Assembly (NCBI GenBank): GCA_934647235.1
Contig: CAKUFG010000013.1
Span: 15,410-79,409, forward strand
Source: an uncultured Clostridia bacterium
Lineage (GTDB): Bacteria; Bacillota; Clostridia; Christensenellales; Aristaeellaceae
Direction of reading: 5' to 3'
Length of the DNA: 64,000 nucleotides
Below the pieces are notes generated by a model, which saw nothing but the letters and a program-made list of their open reading frames with translations, was not told the DNA's origin and ran no database searches. Shown here one piece after another: positions 18,000-25,568 of this stretch. Made by a program: the position numbers and the translations under genes. Every line of letters begins with the position of its first letter. The stretch's first letter is position 1.

Positions 18000-19883
18000 A
18001 TGAACAAGAAACAGAAAATTATGCTCTGCCGCATTGCCGCCGCGGCCGTGCTGCTGCTGGCGCTGAACCTGCTGCCCATTACCGGCGCCGTGCGCATCAT
18101 CCTGTATCTGGCAGCTTATCTGACGATCGGCTACGATATCCTGCGCAAGGCGGGCAAGGGCATTGCCAAGCGCCGCATGTTCGATGAGAACTTCCTGATG
18201 GCCGTGGCCACGGTGGGCGCGATTGCCCTGGCGATTATCGATAAGAGCGGCGATTTCAACGAGGCCGTGCTGGTCATGCTGTTTTACCAGATCGGCGAAC
18301 TGTTCCAGAGCTACGCCGTGGGCAAGAGCCGCCGCAATATCAGCGCCCTGATGGATATCCGTCCTGACTATGCCAATGTGGAGTGCGACGGGCAGCTGAA
18401 AAAGGTGGATCCCGACGAGGTGGCCGTGGGCAGCGTGATTGTGGTGCAGCCTGGTGAAAAGGTGCCCATTGACGGCGAAGTGATCTCGGGCCAGTCCAGC
18501 CTGAATACCAGCGCCCTGACGGGCGAAAGCCTGCCGCGTGATGTGCATGCGGGGGACGAAGTGATCAGCGGCTGCATCAACATGACGGGCGTGCTGCGCG
18601 TGCGCACCACCCGCGAGTTTGGCGAATCCACCGTGGCCAGGATCCTGGAGCTGGTGGAAAACTCCACCTCCCGCAAGTCCCGCTCCGAGCAGTTTATTTC
18701 CCGCTTTGCCCGCGTCTATACGCCCGCTGTGTGCTATAGTGCGCTGGCGCTGGCTGTGCTGCCGCCGGTGGTTCGCCTGATCCTGGGCATGGGCGCGCAG
18801 TGGGGCGAGTGGATTTACCGCGCGCTGACCTTCCTGATTGTCAGCTGCCCCTGCGCGCTGGTCATCAGCATCCCGCTCAGCTTCTTCGCCGGCATCGGCG
18901 GCGCCAGCAAGGAGGGCGTGCTGGTCAAGGGCTCCAATTATCTGGAGGAGCTGTCCCGCACCAGGACGGTTGTGTTTGATAAGACCGGCACGCTCACCCA
19001 GGGCGTATTCGAGGTAAGCGGCGTGCATCATCCGCAGATTGCCAAGGAGAAGATTCTGGAATACGCCGCGCTGGCTGAGTGCGCGTCCTCCCATCCCATC
19101 AGCAAGAGCCTGCAGAAGGCCTATGGGCAGGAGATGGATCGCAGCCGCGTGAGCGATATTGAGGAAATCGGCGGCGAGGGCGTGAAGGCGTTGGTAGACG
19201 GCGTGCCTGTGGCTGCCGGCAACGGCAAGCTGATGCGCCGCATGGGTCTGGAAGCGCCGGAGTGCCACAGCGTGGGCACCATTGTGCATGTGGCGGTGGA
19301 TGGGGCGTATGTGGGCCATATCGTGATTTCGGATATTGAGAAGCCCACCGCCAAGGAAGCCATCGAAAAGCTGAAGAAATCCGGCGTAACCAAGACCGTT
19401 ATGCTCACCGGCGACGCGCGCCGCGTGGCCGAGCAGGTGGCCGGCGATCTGGGCGTGGACGAGGTGCACAGCGAGCTGCTGCCCGGCGATAAGGTGGACG
19501 AGGTAGAAAAGCTGCTGGCCAGGAAAGGCAAAAAAGAAGTGCTGGCCTTTGTGGGCGACGGCGTGAACGACGCGCCCGTGCTGTCCCGCGCGGACATCGG
19601 CATCGCCATGGGTGCCATGGGTTCGGACGCGGCCATCGAGGCGGCGGACGTGGTGCTGATGGACGACGATCCGCTCAAGATTGCCAAGGCCATCCGCATC
19701 TCCCGCAAGTGCATCGGCATTGTGTATCAGAACATCACCTTCGCCCTGGTGGTCAAGTTTACCTGCCTGCTGCTGACCGCACTGGGCTATGCCAAGATGG
19801 GCGCGGCGATCTTCGCGGATGTGGGCGTGATGGTGCTGGCCGTGCTCAACGCCATCCGCGCGCTGCGCGTGCATAACCTGTAA
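18000..19883 (+). CDS. cadA: Zn/Cd/Pb-translocating P1B-type ATPase
   Basis: 627 residues. Key sites: TGES actuator motif, CPC at residues 283-285 in the sixth helix, phosphorylated Asp327 in DKTGTLTQG, SSHPISKSL, and GDGVNDAP. The last helices carry the Zn/Cd-type pattern, with a Lys in VVKFTCLLLTALGYAKMG and the FADVGVMVLAVLNAIR signature, which points to divalent soft-metal export (P1B-2) rather than copper. There is no N-terminal HMA domain; the helices start near residue 10. It would export Zn, Cd or Pb from the cytoplasm. The gene follows the HMA protein by 50 bases under the same operator. Confidence 0.93.
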   Translation: MNKKQKIMLCRIAAAAVLLLALNLLPITGAVRIILYLAAYLTIGYDILRKAGKGIAKRRMFDENFLMAVATVGAIALAIIDKSGDFNEAVLVMLFYQIGELFQSYAVGKSRRNISALMDIRPDYANVECDGQLKKVDPDEVAVGSVIVVQPGEKVPIDGEVISGQSSLNTSALTGESLPRDVHAGDEVISGCINMTGVLRVRTTREFGESTVARILELVENSTSRKSRSEQFISRFARVYTPAVCYSALALAVLPPVVRLILGMGAQWGEWIYRALTFLIVSCPCALVISIPLSFFAGIGGASKEGVLVKGSNYLEELSRTRTVVFDKTGTLTQGVFEVSGVHHPQIAKEKILEYAALAECASSHPISKSLQKAYGQEMDRSRVSDIEEIGGEGVKALVDGVPVAAGNGKLMRRMGLEAPECHSVGTIVHVAVDGAYVGHIVISDIEKPTAKEAIEKLKKSGVTKTVMLTGDARRVAEQVAGDLGVDEVHSELLPGDKVDEVEKLLARKGKKEVLAFVGDGVNDAPVLSRADIGIAMGAMGSDAAIEAADVVLMDDDPLKIAKAIRISRKCIGIVYQNITFALVVKFTCLLLTALGYAKMGAAIFADVGVMVLAVLNAIRALRVHNL

Positions 19884-19901
19884 ATCGAATATGGTTTATT
19901 T

Positions 19902-19930
19902 AAAGGCCGCTCGAAAAGGGCGGCCTTTGT
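19902..19930 (+). terminator. terminator after cadA
   Basis: AAAGGCCGC (19902-19910) pairs with GCGGCCTTT (19920-19928) around a nine-base loop; the stem ends in T residues followed by GTGCAT. Confidence 0.75.
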
Positions 19931-19963
19931 GCATAAAAATTTATGGGTATAGCCTGCCTGGGC

Positions 19964-20013
19964 TTGACAAACGCTATGAACGCGCCTATAATCAAAATAC
20001 CCCGTGGGGGTAT
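19964..20013 (+). promoter_or_regulatory. promoter with CsoR-type operator for csoR-copA
   Basis: TTGACA (19964-19969), 17 bases, TATAAT (19987-19992), then ATACCCCGTGGGGGTAT (19997-20013). The G/C-tract pseudo-palindrome flanked by AT is the known signature of CsoR operators, and it sits across the transcription start, where a repressor would block the polymerase. Confidence 0.9.
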
Positions 20014-20033
20014 ATTAGACGGAGGTAACTTTT

Positions 20034-20342
20034 ATGGCTATGGATGCGCCCTGCCCGCATTGTGCGCGGCATAAGGAGCGATCACCGGAGGAATACAAGC
20101 GGCTGATGAACCGGCTCAGCCGCATCGAGGGGCAGATCCGCGGCATTCGCGGCATGGTGGAAAACGGCGCGTACTGTCCGGATATTCTGGTGCAGTCCGC
20201 AGCGGTCAATGCCGCCATCAACGCCTTTAACCGCGAGCTGCTGGCCAGCCACATCCGCACCTGCGTGCGCAGCGATATCCAGGCGGGCAACGACGAGGTG
20301 ATTGACGAATTGCTTTCGACGCTGCAGAAGCTGATGAAATAA
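20034..20342 (+). CDS. csoR: CsoR-family copper-sensing repressor
   Basis: 102 residues, all helical, DUF156/CsoR family. The copper-site residues are in register: Cys48 (AYCPDI), His73 and Cys77 (HIRTC). An additional N-terminal CPHC (Cys7, Cys10) is outside the standard site. Cu(I) binding lowers DNA affinity and turns on the operon; the operator lies just upstream, so the gene is autoregulated together with copA. CGGAGG supports the ATG. The family also includes Ni and sulfide sensors, but the complete Cys-His-Cys triad and the copA neighbour favour copper. Confidence 0.92.
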   Translation: MAMDAPCPHCARHKERSPEEYKRLMNRLSRIEGQIRGIRGMVENGAYCPDILVQSAAVNAAINAFNRELLASHIRTCVRSDIQAGNDEVIDELLSTLQKLMK

Positions 20343-20364
20343 TCCCTGATTTTGGAGGACAACC

Positions 20365-22890
20365 ATGAAACAGTATACCGTAACGGGCATGAGCTGCGCG
20401 GCCTGCAGCGCCCGGGTAGAAAAGGCCGTATCCAAGGTTCCGGGGGTCACTGCGTGCTCGGTGAGCCTGCTGACCAACTCCATGGGCGTGGAGGGCACGG
20501 CTGCTCCGCAGGCAATCATCGCTGCCGTGCAGGACGCGGGCTACGGTGCAAGCGAAAAGGGCGCGGAGGCTGCCGTCAGCCCGTCGGAGGCTGAAAAGCA
20601 GCTGGAGGATCACGATACGCCTGCCCTCAAGCGGCGGCTCATCTGGTCGCTGGGTTTTTTGATCGTGTTGATGTACTTCTCCATGGGCCATATGATGTGG
20701 GGCTGGCCGCTGCCCGCCTTCTACAATGACAACCATGTGGCTATGGGCCTGACCCAGCTGTTGCTGACCGCTGTGGTGATGGTCATCAACCAGCGCTTCT
20801 TTGTCAGCGGCTTCAAGAGCCTGTGGCACCGCGCGCCCAATATGGACACGCTGGTGGCGCTGGGCGCGACGGCGGCCTTCGGCTACAGCACCTATGCGCT
20901 TTTTGCCATGACGGGCGCTCAGGTGCGCGGCGATATGGATGCGGTCATGACCTATATGATGGACTTTTATTTCGAGTCCGCCGCCATGATCCTGACCCTG
21001 ATTACCGTGGGCAAGATGCTGGAAGCCCGTTCCAAGGGAAAAACCACCGACGCGCTCAAGGGGCTGATGCGCCTGTCGCCCAAGACTGCCAATGTGCTGC
21101 GCGGCGACAGCGAGCAGACCGTGCCCATCGCCCAGGTGCGCGTGGGGGATATCTTTGTGGTGCGTCCTGGCGAGAACATCCCCGTGGACGGCGTGGTTAT
21201 CGAGGGCGGCAGCGCGGTGAATGAATCGGCGCTGACGGGCGAGAGCATCCCGGTGGATAAGGCCGTGGGCGACAGCGTGTCGGCCGCCACGCTCAACCAG
21301 TCGGGCTTCCTCAAGTGCCGCGCCACCCGCGTGGGCGAGGATACCACCCTGTCGCAGATCATCCGCATGGTCAGCGACGCGGCGGCCACCAAGGCGCCCA
21401 TCGCCAAGATTGCCGATAAGGTGTCGGGCGTGTTTGTGCCTACGGTCATCGCCATCGCCGCAGTGACCACCCTTGTGTGGCTGCTGCTGGGCAAGGGCGT
21501 TGGCTATGCGCTGGCGCGCGGCATTTCGGTGCTGGTGATCAGCTGCCCCTGTGCGCTGGGTCTGGCGACGCCTGTAGCCATCATGGTAGGCAATGGCCTG
21601 GGCGCGAAGAACGGCATTCTGTTTAAGACCGCCGCATCCCTGGAGGAAGCCGGGCGGATTCAGATTGTGGCGCTGGACAAGACGGGCACGATCACCGCAG
21701 GCGAGCCCAGGGTGACGGATATCCTGCCCGCCGAGGGCGTAAGCGCGGATGAATTGATGCGCCTGGCCTATCTGCTGGAGCGCAAGAGCGAGCATCCGCT
21801 GGCGCGCGCCATCCTCAGCCGCGCCGAGGAGCAGGGCATGCAGCCTGAAGAGGTGGCGGACTTTGCCATCCAGCCCGGCAACGGCCTGAGCGCCGTATGG
21901 CAGGGACATACCCTGCGCGGCGGCAATATCGACTTTATCAGCGGCGCGGCGCATGTGCCCGATGCCCTGCGCGCGCAGGCGGAAAAGCTGGCTGAGAACG
22001 GTAAAACGCCTCTGTATTTCAGCCAGGATGATCAGGCGCTGGGCGTGATTGCCGTGGCCGATGTGATCAAGGAGGACAGCCCCCAGGCTGTGCGCGAATT
22101 GCAGGGCATGGGTGTGCATGTGGTCATGCTGACCGGCGATAACGAGCGCACCGCGCGGGCCATCGGCGCGCAGGCGGGTGTGGATCAGGTAATCGCTGGT
22201 GTGCTGCCTGACGGCAAGGAGGCTGTGATCCGCAAGCTCAGGCAGCATGGCAAGGTGGCCATGGTGGGCGACGGCATCAATGACGCGCCCGCCCTGACCC
22301 GCGCGGACGTGGGCATCGCCATCGGCGCGGGCACGGACGTGGCCATCGACGCGGCGGACGTGGTGCTGATGAAGAGCCGCCTGAGCGACGTGCCTGCGGC
22401 TATTCGTCTCAGCCGCGCCACGCTGCGCAATATCCATGAAAATCTGTTCTGGGCCTTCTTCTACAATACCATCGGCATTCCGCTGGCGGCGGGCGTGTTT
22501 ATCCCGCTGGGGCTGACGCTCAATCCCATGTTCGGCGCGGCGGCCATGAGCCTGTCCAGTTTCTGCGTGGTGACGAACGCGCTGCGGCTCAATCTGTTCA
22601 AGCTGCGCGACGCATCCCGCGACCATAAGATCCGCCAGAAGGATACTGACTTTACCGTGTCCGCCCCCGGCGCGATGCGCAAAACGCTGCACATCGAGGG
22701 CATGATGTGCCCGCACTGCGAGATGCGCGTTAAGCAGGCGCTGGAGGCTGTGCCGGGCGTGAGCGAGGCGACGGCCAGCCACGAGAAGGGCACGGCGGTG
22801 GTTACGCTCAACGCCCAGGTGGATAGCGACGCGCTGCGCGCCGCCGTGGAAGCGCAGGATTACAAAGTAACCGCGATTGATGAAAACTGA
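20365..22890 (+). CDS. copA: copper-exporting P1B-type ATPase with HMA domains at both ends
   Basis: 841 residues. N-terminal HMA domain with MSCAACSA (Cys11, Cys14); eight membrane helices; CPC at 394-396 in SCPCALGLATP; phosphorylated Asp438 in DKTGTITAG; SEHPLARAI; GDGINDAP; and the copper-type YN (AFFYNTIGIPL) and MSLSS motifs in the last helices. A second HMA domain is at the C-terminus with MMCPHC (Cys782, Cys785). It exports Cu(I) from the cytoplasm. The C-terminal domain may deliver or sense copper. It follows csoR by 22 bases and shares its promoter. Confidence 0.95.
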   Translation: MKQYTVTGMSCAACSARVEKAVSKVPGVTACSVSLLTNSMGVEGTAAPQAIIAAVQDAGYGASEKGAEAAVSPSEAEKQLEDHDTPALKRRLIWSLGFLIVLMYFSMGHMMWGWPLPAFYNDNHVAMGLTQLLLTAVVMVINQRFFVSGFKSLWHRAPNMDTLVALGATAAFGYSTYALFAMTGAQVRGDMDAVMTYMMDFYFESAAMILTLITVGKMLEARSKGKTTDALKGLMRLSPKTANVLRGDSEQTVPIAQVRVGDIFVVRPGENIPVDGVVIEGGSAVNESALTGESIPVDKAVGDSVSAATLNQSGFLKCRATRVGEDTTLSQIIRMVSDAAATKAPIAKIADKVSGVFVPTVIAIAAVTTLVWLLLGKGVGYALARGISVLVISCPCALGLATPVAIMVGNGLGAKNGILFKTAASLEEAGRIQIVALDKTGTITAGEPRVTDILPAEGVSADELMRLAYLLERKSEHPLARAILSRAEEQGMQPEEVADFAIQPGNGLSAVWQGHTLRGGNIDFISGAAHVPDALRAQAEKLAENGKTPLYFSQDDQALGVIAVADVIKEDSPQAVRELQGMGVHVVMLTGDNERTARAIGAQAGVDQVIAGVLPDGKEAVIRKLRQHGKVAMVGDGINDAPALTRADVGIAIGAGTDVAIDAADVVLMKSRLSDVPAAIRLSRATLRNIHENLFWAFFYNTIGIPLAAGVFIPLGLTLNPMFGAAAMSLSSFCVVTNALRLNLFKLRDASRDHKIRQKDTDFTVSAPGAMRKTLHIEGMMCPHCEMRVKQALEAVPGVSEATASHEKGTAVVTLNAQVDSDALRAAVEAQDYKVTAIDEN

Positions 22891-22900
22891 ATGCGCCTTT

Positions 22901-22946
22901 GCACGCCGCCTGGAGAATTCTGCCGGGCGGCGCGTGTCTTTTTATA
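22901..22946 (+). terminator. terminator after copA
   Basis: GC-rich imperfect hairpin: GCACGCCGCC on the left pairs with GGCGGCG(CG)TGT on the right with a small bulge, followed by CTTTTTAT. Confidence 0.65.
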
Positions 22947-22975
22947 GGGAATTGTAAGATATCCTGCGGCTTTTC

Positions 22976-23004
22976 TTGTATTTGCGCCCGTGTTATGCTA
23001 TACT
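22976..23004 (+). promoter_or_regulatory. promoter of pdp
   Basis: TTGTAT (22976-22981), 17 bases, TATACT (22999-23004), with a TG one base upstream of the -10 box (extended -10). Confidence 0.75.
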
Positions 23005-23037
23005 GCATGGTGGAATCATCTATAAAAGGAGAACATT

Positions 23038-24357
23038 ATGAATTTTCCGGCAATTATTGCGGATAAAAAATTTGGCCGCGCGCTGACGGGCGAACAGATC
23101 GAAGCCTTTGTTCGCGGCGCGGCGGATAAAACCGTTCCCGATTATCAGCTTTCCGCCCTGCTGATGGCCATTCGCCTAAACGGCATGGACGCGCGCGAAA
23201 CGGCCGAGCTGACCCTGGCCATGGCGCGCTCGGGCGATATGCTGCATCCTGATGTGGGCGGCGTCCCGGTGGATAAGCACTCCACCGGCGGCGTGGGCGA
23301 TACCACCACCCTGGTGCTGGTGCCGCTGTGCGCTGCCTGCGGGGCGAAAATTGCCAAGATGAGCGGCCGCGGCCTGGGGCATACCGGCGGCACGGTGGAT
23401 AAGATGGAATCCATCGGCATGCGTACCAGCCTGCCGGAGGCGGATTTCCTGCGCCAGGTGCGCGAGATTGGCTGCGCGGTGGTGGGCCAGAGCGCCGAGC
23501 TGGCTCCCGCCGATAAAACGCTGTACGCGCTGCGCGACACCACGGCCACCGTGGACAGCCTGCCCCTGATCGCGTCCAGCATCATGAGCAAAAAGCTGGC
23601 CTCCGGCGCGCAGGGCATTGTGCTGGACGTCAAGATCGGCTCGGGCGCGATCATGCCCGATTATGCCGGCAGCCTGGCGCTGGCGAAGACTATGGTGGAT
23701 ATCGGCACGCGCGCGGGCCGCAATGTATCTGCCCTGCTCACGGGCATGGACGAGCCGCTGGGCTCGCATGTGGGCAATATGCTGGAGGTCAAGGACGCGG
23801 TGGAAATCCTGCGCGGCGAAAGCGCGGGCCCGCTGCTGACGGTATCGCTGGCGCTGGGTGCGCATCTGCTGAAGGTGGGCGGCGTGGCGGCCAATCCCGA
23901 GGAGGGCGAAGCGATGCTGCGCCGCGCGCTGGCGGATGGCAGCGGCCTTGAAAAGCTGCGGCAGCTGATCCGCGCCCAGGGCGGAGATGAAAGCGTATGC
24001 GATCATCCCGAAGCGCTGGCCGACGCGTCCATTGTGCGCGGCGTCGCCGCGCCGCGTGCGGGCGTGATCGCCCGGATGGATACCACGCTGCTGGGCTATG
24101 CCGCGCAGGAGCTGGGCGCGGGCCGCAGGCAGAAAACCGATCGGATCGATCCGCGCGTGGGCTTTATCATGCGCTGCCGCGTGGGGGACAGCCTGACTGC
24201 AGGCGCGCCCATCTGCACGGTGTACGCCGCCAACGAGGATACCTTTGCCCAGGCGCAGCGGATGATTCTGCGCGCGGTGGAAATAGGAGATGCGCCTGTG
24301 CCGCCCTCCCGCCTGATTTACGCCATGGTAACGCCGCAGGGCGTGACTGAATACTGA
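23038..24357 (+). CDS. pdp: pyrimidine-nucleoside (thymidine) phosphorylase
   Basis: 439 residues, the usual family length. The N-terminal helical domain is at 1-65; the phosphate/nucleoside-binding signature KHSTGGVGDTTTL is near residue 80 and SGRGLGHTGGTVDKMESI near 110. The enzyme splits thymidine, uridine and deoxyuridine with phosphate in the cytoplasm, for salvage and for use of the sugar. AAAAGGAG precedes the ATG. A lipoprotein-like gene starts 17 bases after its stop, so they may share a transcript. The choice between Pdp and DeoA specificity is not safe from sequence alone. Confidence 0.93.
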   Translation: MNFPAIIADKKFGRALTGEQIEAFVRGAADKTVPDYQLSALLMAIRLNGMDARETAELTLAMARSGDMLHPDVGGVPVDKHSTGGVGDTTTLVLVPLCAACGAKIAKMSGRGLGHTGGTVDKMESIGMRTSLPEADFLRQVREIGCAVVGQSAELAPADKTLYALRDTTATVDSLPLIASSIMSKKLASGAQGIVLDVKIGSGAIMPDYAGSLALAKTMVDIGTRAGRNVSALLTGMDEPLGSHVGNMLEVKDAVEILRGESAGPLLTVSLALGAHLLKVGGVAANPEEGEAMLRRALADGSGLEKLRQLIRAQGGDESVCDHPEALADASIVRGVAAPRAGVIARMDTTLLGYAAQELGAGRRQKTDRIDPRVGFIMRCRVGDSLTAGAPICTVYAANEDTFAQAQRMILRAVEIGDAPVPPSRLIYAMVTPQGVTEY

Positions 24358-24374
24358 AAGGATAGGAAAACAAA

Positions 24375-25511
24375 ATGAAAAAAATCGTTGCGCTGCTGAT
24401 CGCCATGATCTTGTGCCTGTTCGCCTGCTGCGCGCTGGGCGAGGAAGCCGCGATGCTGCGCCAGGACGAACTGATTAACCTGCGGGACGAGCTGGTGGAA
24501 GCCGCCCGCGCCATGCCCGCAGAGGCGCTGACTGTGTATGAAGAAGACGGCCTGTACAAGCTGGACTACGAAGCCTTCGCGCTGGAGAGCGACCAGAACG
24601 CGCTGACTGATACGTCGGTGATCGACGGGGTGGAAATCACGCCCTCTGAAAACACGCTGGCGGATATGCGCGGCCTCAGGCCCGGCGATTCGCTGGAGCA
24701 GCTGCTGGCCGCCTATCCGCTGGATAATCCTTCCCTTGCCGGCACGCACGACGAGGCGGTGCTCTACATCGCCGGCCAGCTGCCCGGCACGGTCAATACG
24801 GGCCGCCTGCTGCGCGACGGTTCCCGCGCGCAGGTGGTGGAGCACGCCATTTACGCCGTGCAGGGCGATCAGGTATATGTAAGCTACGCCGTCTATACCC
24901 TGCAGGATGATGTGATCACCGCCATTCAGGTGCTGATGCAGGAGCAGCCCGTGGCCCTTGGCGAAGCCCAGGCCGAATTGGAGCAGCTGTCCCAGCTGCA
25001 GGCCAAGACCGACTACAGCGCCTATCGCTCGGACGATCCCGGCGAGCTGGCGCTGGAGGATCTGTACTTCGGCGGCTTTGACTTTGTATCCGGCACGCCC
25101 GAGCAGCTGCTGGCCCATATGGGCGCGGCGCAGAGCGATACCTGGCAGCAGGACGGCGCGAACTACCTGCGCATCCTGCAGTGGGAGGGCATGCAGGCCA
25201 TCTTCAGCTATGACAGCGCGCGCAAGCTGCAGCGGCTGAACCTGCTGGAAATCTACGAGGATGTGCTGGAAGGCCCCCGCGGGCTGCGCATTGACGATAC
25301 GCTGGCCAGCATGATTGGCCGTTTCCGCCATGACGCGGACGAGGGCGCGCTCTATGGCGACGGCGCAGCGGCCCCCTACGGCCGCTGCGATAAGAACAAC
25401 GACGGCACGGCCAGCGTTGTCTATGCCGTGCAGGCGGACAACGGCGCGGTGCTGCTGCGCCTGACCGTGGTGGAGGGCCGCCTGGCCGATATGACCTGCG
25501 CCTGGAGATAA
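24375..25511 (+). CDS. putative lipoprotein with repeated alpha-beta modules, function unknown
   Basis: 378 residues, not a family that I can name. A signal sequence ends in LCLFACCALG, where LFAC would be an acceptable lipobox (Cys18), so it is probably membrane-anchored outside the cell. After that, three segments have the look of BamE/BLIP-type modules: GLRPGDSLEQLLAAYP (about 98), FVSGTPEQLLAHMGA (about 238) and GLRIDDTLASMIGRF (about 302). Each is followed by a beta-rich stretch. A similar pattern closes the 615-residue protein at 40627-42474. It lies between pdp and the large repeat protein. AAAGGATAGG precedes the ATG. Confidence 0.75.
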   Translation: MKKIVALLIAMILCLFACCALGEEAAMLRQDELINLRDELVEAARAMPAEALTVYEEDGLYKLDYEAFALESDQNALTDTSVIDGVEITPSENTLADMRGLRPGDSLEQLLAAYPLDNPSLAGTHDEAVLYIAGQLPGTVNTGRLLRDGSRAQVVEHAIYAVQGDQVYVSYAVYTLQDDVITAIQVLMQEQPVALGEAQAELEQLSQLQAKTDYSAYRSDDPGELALEDLYFGGFDFVSGTPEQLLAHMGAAQSDTWQQDGANYLRILQWEGMQAIFSYDSARKLQRLNLLEIYEDVLEGPRGLRIDDTLASMIGRFRHDADEGALYGDGAAAPYGRCDKNNDGTASVVYAVQADNGAVLLRLTVVEGRLADMTCAWR

Positions 25512-25568
25512 GATAAAAACAACCGATACCATACCGGATCCCTGATCAATCAGCGGGGGGAGTAAACG

